From: Candidatus Aminicenantota bacterium
GTDB taxonomy: Bacteria; Acidobacteriota; Aminicenantia; UBA2199
Direction of reading: 5' to 3'
DNA length: 10,438 bases
Assembly (NCBI GenBank): GCA_024644125.1
Contig: JAHELQ010000154.1
Coordinates: 1-10,438 of the forward strand
Part shown: positions 1 through 6,874 of the stretch, piece after piece
Layout: each line of letters begins with the position of its first letter
Numbering within the stretch: the first letter of the stretch is position 1
Made by a program: the position numbers and the translations under genes
Notes under the pieces: model-generated
The model's input: the letters and a program-made list of their open reading frames with translations, nothing else
Database searches by the model: none
Told to the model about the DNA's origin: nothing

Positions 1-1436
1 TCACAACCGTAGGCCAGGGTGTGGCGGGGGAGAACGAGACTCCCATCGGCACTACCCCTCACAAGGGGATGAGCACGATTACGTTCAAGGATTACCAATA
101 CCGGGAGGGGATCGTCACCTCCGATATCATGAAGCGGATTACCGGCGCGTTGGTGGGAAAGTATCCCGGAGTGCAAATCTCGGTGCAGAAGAATGTGATG
201 GGACCGCCCACCGGAAAACCTATCAATATAGAGATCAGTGGCGAGGATTTTGATGGATTGCTGGCGTTAACCGCGGATATTCAACAATTTATCGAAGAGG
301 CGGGGATCGAGGGCATCGAAGGTTTGAAGATAGATCTCGATGTCGGGAAGCCGGAGATGCTCATCGAAATCGACCGGGACAAGGCGCGCCGGTTCGGGCT
401 TTCCACCGCCAAGATCGCCGGCACCATACGTACGGCGTTGTTCGGAAAACGGGTGTCCGACTACAAGGAAGGCGAGGATGAGTACCCGATACAATTGCGT
501 TTGGACAAAGCTTACCGGCACAACGTATCGGCGCTGTTGAACCAGAGGATCACCTTCCGCAGCCCGTCATCCGGCAAGATGATGCAGGTGCCGATTTCGG
601 CGGTGGCGGCCTTTGAATACAGCACAACTTACGGGGCTGTGCGGCGCATTGATTTGAAACGGGTAATCACCCTGTATTCCAATGTTATCGAGGGCTTCAA
701 CGCAGCCGAGATCAATGTGAGATTGAAGCGATTGATGGCCGGATACAAAATTCCGGAAGGATTCGAATACAGATTCACCGGCGAACAGGAGGAGCAGGAG
801 GAGACAAGCGCTTTTCTGGCGCGCGCATTGTTGATCGCATTGGCGTTGATTTTGGTGATTCTGGTGACTCAGTTCAACTCGATCGCCAAACCATTGATTA
901 TCATGGCCAGCGTTTTTTTTAGCACTATCGGCGTCATCGGCGGATTGTCAGCGTTCCGGATGGATTTTGTGATCATCATGACCGGTATCGGCATCATCTC
1001 GTTGGCGGGGATTGTGGTGAACAACGCCATTGTGCTGATCGACTACATCGATTTGTTGAAAAACAACAAACGAAGCGAAAAAGGAATCCGCCGGGGAGGA
1101 CCGTTGCCCATCGAAGACTCCCTACAATGTATCATCCAGGCGGGACGAACCAGGCTTCGACCGGTTCTTCTCACCGCCATCACGACGATTCTCGGGCTCC
1201 TGCCCATGGCGTCGGGAATGAATATCGATTTTGCCTCGCTTCTGCGCCATTGGGAGCCGAATCTCTACTTCGGCGGAGACAACGCGCTGTTTTGGGGGCC
1301 AATGGCCTGGGCGGTGATTTTCGGCCTCACGTTTGCGACGTTTCTCACGTTGATCGTGGTTCCCGGCATGTATCTTTTGGGCAATCGCGTGAAATTGGCC
1401 GCTATCAGGCGGTTTAAGGGAGAGAACGAAAATTGA
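1..1436 (+). CDS. RND family efflux transporter, C-terminal half (partial at left edge)
   Basis: The reading frame is open from the first complete codon (base 3) to TGA at 1434-1436, about 477 residues, so the true start lies outside the window. RND permeases are inner-membrane proton-driven exporters of about 1000-1050 residues, so this is the second half. The first part (to about base 800) is the periplasmic porter and docking region. Five hydrophobic segments follow, at about 810-873, 883-957, 961-1050, 1150-1215 and 1291-1383, fitting TM8 to TM12. The fourth-helix-repeat segment reads GIVVNNAIVLIDY; where AcrB has its TM10 lysine in GLSAKNAIL, this protein has Asn. That variation is common in HAE1-type pumps outside the AcrB group. 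Segments such as KEGEDEYPIQLRL resemble RND pumps of FCB-group bacteria. TM4, which carries the proton-relay aspartates, is not in the window. Substrate cannot be inferred. Adaptor and outer-membrane partners would lie upstream; none follow. Confidence 0.93.
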   Translation, partial: TTVGQGVAGENETPIGTTPHKGMSTITFKDYQYREGIVTSDIMKRITGALVGKYPGVQISVQKNVMGPPTGKPINIEISGEDFDGLLALTADIQQFIEEAGIEGIEGLKIDLDVGKPEMLIEIDRDKARRFGLSTAKIAGTIRTALFGKRVSDYKEGEDEYPIQLRLDKAYRHNVSALLNQRITFRSPSSGKMMQVPISAVAAFEYSTTYGAVRRIDLKRVITLYSNVIEGFNAAEINVRLKRLMAGYKIPEGFEYRFTGEQEEQEETSAFLARALLIALALILVILVTQFNSIAKPLIIMASVFFSTIGVIGGLSAFRMDFVIIMTGIGIISLAGIVVNNAIVLIDYIDLLKNNKRSEKGIRRGGPLPIEDSLQCIIQAGRTRLRPVLLTAITTILGLLPMASGMNIDFASLLRHWEPNLYFGGDNALFWGPMAWAVIFGLTFATFLTLIVVPGMYLLGNRVKLAAIRRFKGENEN

Positions 1437-1612
1437 TGCAAAGCGAATAGCCATCATCGAATTCTTCACTGAGTGATGTTTATAGAATCTGTTTATATTG
1501 TTACTAGCTGGTTTATAAAGTGGTGTAAAATATTGTACGTTTGTTAGGCGTCCGCTTTTTGTTTATTATCTAAAGATCCTTTACTGATAGTCTTTGCGAA
1601 GGAAAGCATAAA
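1437..1612. other. AT-rich intergenic stretch after the RND gene
   Basis: This stretch separates the RND stop codon from the candidate small RNA/small ORF. It is clearly richer in A and T than the flanking genes. I see no convincing hairpin followed by a T run, so the RND transcript has no terminator here and may read on to the one at 1785-1842. A 22-codon ORF beginning at 1476 has no ribosome binding site and I did not accept it. Confidence 0.5.
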
Positions 1613-1786
1613 ATGGAACCCACGTTGCGGCCTATTGGCACATTTATTGCTAAAAATAATATAGTGAGAGATATGGTTTATCTAAGGGGGAAGCGATACT
1701 GCCCGACGCAGGATCGTGAGATGAAAGTTTTGACGATAGGGTCAAAGAGGGGAGAGGAAAGAAAAGGCATAACCTCCGTAAGGTAA
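1613..1786 (+). CDS. Possible 57-codon small ORF ending at the terminator (uncertain)
   Basis: An ATG at 1613 has an AAGGA Shine-Dalgarno match at 1599-1603 with a 9-nt spacer. The frame stays open for 57 codons to TAA at 1784-1786, and that stop overlaps the first bases of the terminator stem. The product begins MEPTLRPIGTF, is rich in Lys and Arg, has one Cys (residue 30), and has no signal peptide or membrane segment. I recognise no family. Against it: ATA, AGA and AGG codons are used far more than in the neighbouring genes, and the second half can fold into hairpins at the RNA level. It competes with the structured-RNA reading of the same bases, because the candidate RNA promoter at 1635-1662 would lie inside it. 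A chance ORF is quite possible. Confidence 0.25.
   Translation: MEPTLRPIGTFIAKNNIVRDMVYLRGKRYCPTQDREMKVLTIGSKRGEERKGITSVR
1635..1662 (+). promoter_or_regulatory. Candidate sigma70-type promoter for a small RNA
   Basis: TTGGCA at 1635-1640 and TAATAT at 1657-1662 are separated by 16 bp. TATAGT at 1660-1665 is an alternative -10 with a long 19-bp spacer. Transcription would begin near 1669-1672. A transcript from here to the terminator at 1842 would be about 170 nt. The match is moderate and the region is AT-rich, so chance occurrence is possible. Confidence 0.3.
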
Positions 1787-1842
1787 GGAGGGTGTGTTCG
1801 GCCGGGTGTCCTCATCGGGCTGGTGCACCCTCCTTTTTTTTT
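1670..1842 (+). ncRNA. Candidate structured small RNA, family not recognised
   Basis: Several separate hairpins lie in a row before an intrinsic terminator. Hairpin 1 pairs 1694-1702 with 1708-1716, with one A-G mismatch and a 5-nt loop. Hairpin 2 pairs 1728-1734 with 1741-1747 (7 bp including one G-U, 6-nt loop). A small stem pairs 1772-1775 with 1781-1784 (ACCT/AGGT), directly against the terminator stem. An alternative stem, CCTCC 1773-1777 with GGAGG 1787-1791, would exclude the terminator stem. This resembles a riboswitch or attenuator expression platform, but no + strand gene lies downstream for 1.2 kb because the next gene is on the opposite strand. An independent small RNA is therefore more likely than a leader. 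I compared it by eye with 6S, tmRNA, SRP RNA, RNase P and the c-di-GMP-I riboswitch and found no match. Boundaries are inferred from the candidate promoter and the T run. Confidence 0.35.
1785..1842 (+). terminator. Strong intrinsic terminator
   Basis: A perfect 10-bp stem, AAGGAGGGTG (1785-1794) with CACCCTCCTT (1826-1835), is followed by a T run at 1834-1842. The loop can extend the helix with an inner 5-bp stem (1799-1803 with 1818-1822, one G-U pair). The T run lies only on the + strand side, so this ends rightward transcription, either of a small RNA here or read-through from the RND gene. It lies 15 bp beyond the stop codon of the oppositely oriented formyltransferase gene but lacks the A run on its left that would make it bidirectional. 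Confidence 0.85.
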
Positions 1843-1857
1843 ATAGCCGGATTTGAA

Positions 1858-2796
1858 TCACGAAAACGCTTCGCCCGGTTGAATTCCGAATTCCAATAAT
1901 TTCTTGCCGTGGAAAAAGCCCTCTTCCAGGTAGATGATATCGATTCTCAACACTTTTGTGTCTTTTGTCAGCACATTCAAGCCTTGAAAGTCTTCGCCAT
2001 TGATAATGGTTCCCGGCGGCGGCAATTCATGGGCGGCGTCTGTTTCCAGTAAAAGCTCAGAAACCTGCAACACCCGGACGGGGATGCCGCGAATAGTGGT
2101 TACGGCTCCTTTGTTCCAGGGGTTGGTGGCGTTGACCAGAGCCCGGATCGACGCGGCGCACTGGTTTGTCCAATCGATTATCACATCCTTCAATTCCGGG
2201 CGCGGGGCATGGGGACCCTTTTCTCCTTCTTGCATTTGCAGCGGAATCCCGTGATGATGGTCTTCAAATTTCTGGAGCAGCCGGATCAACGCCAGGCGGG
2301 CGGAAAAGGCCAGGCGGGAGCTCAAAATTCCATATGTGTCCAGCGGATGGAGTGGGATTTTCTCCACCAATGCGATCGGGCCGGAATCCATCTCTTCATC
2401 CATCTTGTGAACCGTCACGCCGCTATAAGGCTCTTGATTCTTGATTTGCCAGAACAATGGATGACTACCTGCGTAATTGGGCAACAGGCTGCCGTGAAAA
2501 TTGTAGAACCCAAACGCTGGTACCGACAACACTTGCTGCGGTATTTTGTATGGAAATGTGAATACCAATACAATATCCGGCGAGAATTGCCTCAGACAAT
2601 CTTCCAATTGGGTTTTCATCTCCTTTTTTTGCACATGACACACCGGAATACCATGTTGACCCGCCGCCATATGAACGCGGTCCAGTCCGTCATGCGGGTT
2701 CCCGCCGGTAACAATGCCCGCCAATTTTTTCCGCTTGATCAATTCATCCAGGGATGGAAGCGCAAATGCTCCGTTACAAAAAACTACGATCCTCAT
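1858..2796 (-). CDS. Formyltransferase family protein, Fmt-like
   Basis: At 312 residues the protein matches the two-domain layout of methionyl-tRNA formyltransferase (about 310-315). These enzymes use 10-formyltetrahydrofolate to formylate an amino group in the cytoplasm. The N-terminal Rossmann-like domain carries the catalytic set Asn99, His101 (in NFHGSLLP) and Asp137 (in MDSG). The His-Asp spacing of 36 residues equals that of E. coli Fmt. The C-terminal domain starts near residue 205 with IDW (207-209) and NPW (225-227) and ends in the usual QPGEAF. Two regions differ from true Fmt: the early loop lacks the RPAGRGKK-type segment, and LPRWRGAAPIQ is replaced by LPNYAGSHPLFWQ. The substrate may therefore be an amino sugar or other amine rather than initiator tRNA. 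The ATG is preceded by TAGGAGA at 2801-2807 with a 4-nt spacer. It stands alone, with no deformylase or sugar genes beside it. Confidence 0.85.
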   Translation of the reverse strand: MRIVVFCNGAFALPSLDELIKRKKLAGIVTGGNPHDGLDRVHMAAGQHGIPVCHVQKKEMKTQLEDCLRQFSPDIVLVFTFPYKIPQQVLSVPAFGFYNFHGSLLPNYAGSHPLFWQIKNQEPYSGVTVHKMDEEMDSGPIALVEKIPLHPLDTYGILSSRLAFSARLALIRLLQKFEDHHHGIPLQMQEGEKGPHAPRPELKDVIIDWTNQCAASIRALVNATNPWNKGAVTTIRGIPVRVLQVSELLLETDAAHELPPPGTIINGEDFQGLNVLTKDTKVLRIDIIYLEEGFFHGKKLLEFGIQPGEAFS

Positions 2797-2831
2797 ATAG
2801 TCTCCTAAAAAACAAAAAATGCCTGCCCCCT

Positions 2832-2860
2832 ATACTACCCGTTTTAAACTTTTTTTTCAA
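2832..2860 (-). promoter_or_regulatory. Sigma70-type promoter for the formyltransferase gene
   Basis: Read on the minus strand, TTGAAA (2860-2855) and TAGTAT (2837-2832) are separated by exactly 17 bp. Transcription would start near 2825, giving a 5' leader of about 30 nt with an SD site. Position, spacing and orientation all suit the gene at 1858-2796. Confidence 0.6.
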
Positions 2861-2912
2861 GAACTAAAATTGCAGTAAAATGTATATCTTTGAGATCATT
2901 GAAACCAAAGCC

Positions 2913-2940
2913 TTGACAAATCAGTAGAAATTGATAAAAT
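2913..2940 (+). promoter_or_regulatory. Sigma70-type promoter for the ABC/DUF4340 operon
   Basis: A perfect TTGACA (2913-2918) is followed after 16 bp by TAAAAT (2935-2940). Transcription would start near 2947, leaving a leader of about 70 nt before the ATG at 3018. A T tract (about 2940-2948) follows the -10 box. This is the only strong + strand promoter I see before the four-gene operon. It is divergent from the promoter at 2832-2860, with the two -35 boxes about 52 bp apart. Confidence 0.65.
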
Positions 2941-3017
2941 TTTTTTTTACTGGATGAATCTTTATAAGTGAATTATGCGTCAGTAAACAATTGATATTAT
3001 GACGAGAGGAGAATGAC

Positions 3018-3953
3018 ATGATCACTATTGAAAACCTGACAAAGTTCTATGGTGATCTTTGCGCCCTGGATCACATCAATTTCGAGATTAGAGAAGGTGA
3101 AGTCTTGGGGTTGCTGGGACCCAACGGTGCAGGGAAAAGTACCTGTATGCGGATTTTGACATGTTTCCTGAACCCTACATCCGGTAATATAAAAGTAGGG
3201 GAACTGAATGTACTGGATAACAGTATCGAGGTGAAAAAAAAGTTAGGGTATTTGCCGGAAAACGCCCCGCTCTACCCTGATATGCTGGTGTTCGATTATC
3301 TGGATTACGTCGCTGACACCAGACAGTTGTCCGGGAAGGAAAAAGAGTCACGTATTCAGTATCTGGCGGGGATTTGCGGCATCAAAGAGGTAATGCACAA
3401 AGCCATCGGCGAATTGTCCAAGGGCTACAAACAACGAGTCGGATTGGCGCAGGCGATGATGGGGGATCCCGAGATCCTGGTGCTCGACGAACCAACCTCC
3501 GGCCTGGATCCAAACCAGATCATCGAGATTCGCGAGATTATCAAACGAATCGGCAAGAAAAAGACAGTCATCCTGTCCACTCACATTCTGAGCGAAGCGG
3601 AAGCCACCTGCGATCGCGTAGTGATTATCAACAAAGGTAAAATTGTCGCCGACGGCGATGTTCAGTCGCTGCAAAAAACGATGGGCAGCGCTCTCGTAGT
3701 TCATCTCTCCCTCAAGGGCGCACGTTTTAACGCTGCGCGCGATCTGTTCGCGAAGATCGATGGTGTGCTGGAGGTGACGGAGAAAGAGTCGAACGGCGGT
3801 GTGTTGAATCTGAATCTCAATTGCCGGGCGAATGACGCGTTGATGGAAAATATCTATAAGGCGATCAAAGCCCAGGATTGGGTCCTTCTGGAATTTTACC
3901 AGAGCGCCAGAACCCTCGAAAACATCTTCAGGGAATTGACCAGGGAGAATTAA
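3018..3953 (+). CDS. ABC transporter ATP-binding protein, GldA/NosF/CcmA-like
   Basis: This 311-residue protein is the ATPase of an ABC-2 type system. Walker A is GPNGAGKST (34-42), the signature is LSKGYKQR (133-140), Walker B is ILVLDE (153-158) with catalytic Glu158, the D-loop SGLD follows at 161-164, and the switch histidine is His189 in STH. At the Q-loop position the sequence is GYLPEN, so Glu stands where many ABC proteins have Gln; this is usual for GldA/NosF relatives. Residues after about 225 form the C-terminal extension typical of this subfamily. AGGAG at 3007-3011 with a 6-nt spacer fixes the ATG. It opens a tight operon, and the permease begins 1 bp after its stop. Homologues power gliding-related and other poorly defined envelope systems, so the cargo is unknown. 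Confidence 0.92.
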   Translation: MITIENLTKFYGDLCALDHINFEIREGEVLGLLGPNGAGKSTCMRILTCFLNPTSGNIKVGELNVLDNSIEVKKKLGYLPENAPLYPDMLVFDYLDYVADTRQLSGKEKESRIQYLAGICGIKEVMHKAIGELSKGYKQRVGLAQAMMGDPEILVLDEPTSGLDPNQIIEIREIIKRIGKKKTVILSTHILSEAEATCDRVVIINKGKIVADGDVQSLQKTMGSALVVHLSLKGARFNAARDLFAKIDGVLEVTEKESNGGVLNLNLNCRANDALMENIYKAIKAQDWVLLEFYQSARTLENIFRELTREN

Positions 3954-3954
3954 G

Positions 3955-4659
3955 ATGAATCAAGTGCGAAATATATTCTCAAAGGAGTTCAGAAGCTACT
4001 TTGTATCTCCGATTGCCTACATAGTAATCGCTATCTTCCTATTGGTGACCGGCTGGTTTTTCTTCTCCACTTTTTTCATTTATAAACAGGCCACACTGCG
4101 GAATTTCTTTTCGTTGTTACCCTACATCTTTTCGATGATCATTCCTGCGGTGACCATGCGGCTGTTCTCGGAGGAGATAAACAGCGGTTCGTATGAGATT
4201 TTGATGACCTATCCAGTGACCTTCGGAGAGGTGATTGTCGGAAAGTTCGCCGCGGCTGTCGCGTTTATTGCAGTGATGCTGGCGCCGACCTTGCTTTACG
4301 GCGTCACCATATCGATGGTGGGAAGCCTCGACGCGGGTCCTATATTCGGAGGGTATATCGGAGCTTTGCTTTTAGGTTCCCTATTTGCCGCCGTGGGGAT
4401 TTTGGCCTCGTCGCTCACCCGGAACCAGATCATCGCCTTCATCATCGGAATGACCATTTGTTATGCCCTGACATTGATCGACAGAATGCTCTACTTTCTG
4501 CCCGAATCGATGCTTGGGTTTCTAGCTTCTTTGGGCGCCAATTACCATTTTGCCAATATCTCCAAAGGGATTATCGACTCCCGCGACTTGCTCTATTTTG
4601 TGAGCGTAATTTTCATCGCCCTTTATGGAACCCATCTGGTCCTTCAGGAAAAAAAGTGA
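3955..4659 (+). CDS. ABC-2 type permease, GldF-like
   Basis: The 234-residue inner-membrane protein has about six hydrophobic helices (near 19-41, 52-70, 98-120, 131-153, 157-177 and 211-230). It opens with KEFRSYFVSPIAYIV and has the ABC-2 motif EEINSGSYEILMTYPV (73-88) after the second helix, as in GldF and NosY-type permeases. The length fits GldF (about 240). The start lies 1 bp after the ATPase stop codon, and the SD (CAGGGAG, just before that stop) lies inside the ATPase gene, so the two are likely translationally coupled. It should dimerise and pair with the ATPase encoded upstream. The transported substrate, if any, cannot be told from sequence. Confidence 0.88.
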   Translation: MNQVRNIFSKEFRSYFVSPIAYIVIAIFLLVTGWFFFSTFFIYKQATLRNFFSLLPYIFSMIIPAVTMRLFSEEINSGSYEILMTYPVTFGEVIVGKFAAAVAFIAVMLAPTLLYGVTISMVGSLDAGPIFGGYIGALLLGSLFAAVGILASSLTRNQIIAFIIGMTICYALTLIDRMLYFLPESMLGFLASLGANYHFANISKGIIDSRDLLYFVSVIFIALYGTHLVLQEKK

Positions 4660-4669
4660 GAGGTGAGCC

Positions 4670-6856
4670 ATGAAAACAGAAAAAATGAGAAAGTATTACA
4701 AATTTTTTGCATATATCGTTTTGGTGTTGTTGATCAATTTAGTGGGACTCACCCTCTTTTTCCGGTTGGATTTGACCAGGGATAAACTGTTCTCCATTTC
4801 CGACGTGAGCAAAGAGGTGGTGAATACGTTGTCGGAACCGCTGACCCTCCATGTGTTCTTTTCTAAAAACCTTCCGGCTCCCCATAACAACACCGAACGC
4901 TACTTGCGTGATTTACTGAAGGAATATTCGGTATATGGGAACAAATTTTTCAACTACCAGTTCCACGATGTCAGTGTCAGCGAAGGGGATGAAAGCGAAG
5001 ACGCCCGCCGCAATCGCGAGATGGCGGAGAATTATGGGATTTATCCTCTCCAGGTCCAGGTGGTGGAAAAAGACGAGGTGAAATTCCAGAAAGCCTACAT
5101 GGGGATGGCGATGATCCATGGCGACATGGTGGAAAAATTGCCGGCCATCACCGCCACCGAGGGACTGGAGTACCAGCTCACCTCTACCATTCAGAAGATG
5201 AACAACAAAATCAGCGCGTTGTTACGGATTAAGGATAAAATAAAGGTGAAGTTGATTCTCTCCTCTTCCCTCAATGTCGTGGCTCCCTATATAAGGGTGG
5301 AGGGACTGGGGGACATTCCCGCCAAATTGAAAACCTCCATCGATAAATTGAACGAGAAGAACTTCGGAAAATTGGAATTCATCCACATGGATCCTACAAA
5401 AAATCCCGGGCTGATGGCGGAGATCGAGAAATATCATCCTCTCAAGCTGGAATGGCCGGAGCTCAAAGATCCGATGGGACCGACTGTGCCCGCCGGTATG
5501 GGCCTGGCTGGAATCGTGATGGAACACGGCGATAAAACGCTGGAACTCCAATTGATTCAAGCGGTGAATGTTCCGCTTTTCGGCACCCAGTACAAATTAC
5601 CTGATGTCAAACAATTGGAAGAGGCCATCAATAAAGGACTCGAAAATCTCATCAACATAAACGAAGATATCGGTTATCTGGCGGATCACGGTACGTTGCC
5701 GTTGTTCAATGCCGCGCCGGGCCAGCAGAATCCCGACGTGATCACCAATTTCCACAATCTGGTATCCCAGAGTTACTCCTTCAAACCTGTGAATCTCAAG
5801 AAAGATGAATTGGGGGATAAATTCAAGACTCTGGTGATCGCCTCACCCGGCGACCAGATGTCCGACTACGCTCTATTCCAGATCGACCAATTCCTGATGA
5901 AGGGAAATTCGCTGGCGATTTTTCTGGATTCCTTCAGCGAAGTTATGCCCAAGCAGGATCAATCGTATTACAATCCAACGCAAGGTCCTTACTACATCCC
6001 ATTGAATACCGGTCTGGAGAAATTGCTCTCCCATTACGGCGCCTCCCTCCGGAAGTCGTTCGCATTGGATGAAAGCTGCTATCGCCAGCGCATGGACCAG
6101 CGATACGGCGGCGGCGAACAACCTATTTATTTCGCCCCCATTATCGAGGGCCAGCAGGTGAATCAGGATCTTGATTTCATGAAAAGCCTGAACCAGATGG
6201 TGATGTTGAAGATTTCCCCCGTGGATGTGGATCAGAAACGGTTGGATGAATTCGGCGTCAAGGCTCACAAATTGATATCCACCACCGACAAGGGCTGGGA
6301 AATGAAGGGGAAAATCAATTTGACTCCTTATATGATCCAGCCCCCGGCGGAAAGCGAACGGGCAAGCGCGCCCCTGGCTTATGTGTTGGAGGGCGAATTC
6401 CCCAGTTACTTCAAAGGGAAACCAGTACCGGAAAAACCCGCAGAAGAGGAGACTCCCGAAGGTGAAGCGGCCAAAAAAGAGGAAACCCCCAAAGCCGATC
6501 TTTCCAAAATCCAGCGGGATATCCAGGTCATCGAGCGGGGCAAACCCGGCCGGATTTTTCTCATCGGCACCTCCGAAGTGTTGAAAAATCCGCTGATCGA
6601 CAACGAAGGCAAATCCCAAAACGCCATTTTTATGATGAATGTGCTGGATTACCTGAACGGCCGCGAAGATATGGCGGTTATGAGAGGAAAACAGCAAACC
6701 ATGAGGCTTCTGGAAGAGGGACGCGGCGGTACCAGGAGTTTTATCAAATGGTTCAACATCATCGGCCTGCCATTTTTGGTGGCTATCGCGGGTATTCTTG
6801 TGTTCTTCCGCCGCCGCATCCGCAAGCGGAGAATCCAGGCTGCGTTCAAACACTAG
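4670..6856 (+). CDS. GldG-like ABC auxiliary protein, membrane-anchored and periplasmic
   Basis: This 728-residue protein has one N-terminal helix (about 11-31), a long periplasmic body, and one C-terminal helix (about 696-713) followed by an Arg/Lys-rich tail. The segment after the first helix, RLDLTRDKLFSISD with following SEPLTLHVFF and LLKEYSVYG, is the GldG N-terminal domain pattern. The middle (about 190-460) fits the domain annotated as ABC-type uncharacterised transport system auxiliary protein. A low-complexity Pro/Glu/Lys linker lies at about 584-612, before a last segment with a GRIFLIGTSEVLKNPLID pattern. AGGTGAG at 4661-4667 precedes the ATG, 10 bp after the permease stop. In Bacteroidota GldG works with GldA and GldF; here the length is greater than usual GldG (about 550-600 residues). 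The biochemical role of the family is not established. Confidence 0.85.
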   Translation: MKTEKMRKYYKFFAYIVLVLLINLVGLTLFFRLDLTRDKLFSISDVSKEVVNTLSEPLTLHVFFSKNLPAPHNNTERYLRDLLKEYSVYGNKFFNYQFHDVSVSEGDESEDARRNREMAENYGIYPLQVQVVEKDEVKFQKAYMGMAMIHGDMVEKLPAITATEGLEYQLTSTIQKMNNKISALLRIKDKIKVKLILSSSLNVVAPYIRVEGLGDIPAKLKTSIDKLNEKNFGKLEFIHMDPTKNPGLMAEIEKYHPLKLEWPELKDPMGPTVPAGMGLAGIVMEHGDKTLELQLIQAVNVPLFGTQYKLPDVKQLEEAINKGLENLININEDIGYLADHGTLPLFNAAPGQQNPDVITNFHNLVSQSYSFKPVNLKKDELGDKFKTLVIASPGDQMSDYALFQIDQFLMKGNSLAIFLDSFSEVMPKQDQSYYNPTQGPYYIPLNTGLEKLLSHYGASLRKSFALDESCYRQRMDQRYGGGEQPIYFAPIIEGQQVNQDLDFMKSLNQMVMLKISPVDVDQKRLDEFGVKAHKLISTTDKGWEMKGKINLTPYMIQPPAESERASAPLAYVLEGEFPSYFKGKPVPEKPAEEETPEGEAAKKEETPKADLSKIQRDIQVIERGKPGRIFLIGTSEVLKNPLIDNEGKSQNAIFMMNVLDYLNGREDMAVMRGKQQTMRLLEEGRGGTRSFIKWFNIIGLPFLVAIAGILVFFRRRIRKRRIQAAFKH

Positions 6857-6874
6857 ACAGGAGGCGAGAGAAGG

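Noticed and set aside
1536..1543. TACGTTTG, resembling the Bacteroidota -7 promoter box TAnnTTTG
   Set aside because: No matching -33 box is evident, and the other promoters and SD sites in the window are of the ordinary sigma70 kind.
1476..1544. A 22-codon ORF after the RND gene
   Set aside because: No SD, very short, and in AT-rich sequence where such frames arise by chance.
1670..1842. Assignment as a c-di-GMP-I riboswitch or 6S RNA
   Set aside because: The conserved GEMM core elements are absent apart from a loose CCTCC-containing stretch, and there is no single long closing stem with a central bubble as in 6S.
2209..2808. A 199-codon + strand ORF
   Set aside because: It is the complement of the formyltransferase coding sequence, whose catalytic motifs, SD and promoter are clear on the other strand.
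5873..6853. A 326-codon ORF on the minus strand
   Set aside because: It lies wholly antisense to the GldG-like gene, is rich in His/Phe as complementary-strand frames of such genes are, and has no SD or family pattern.
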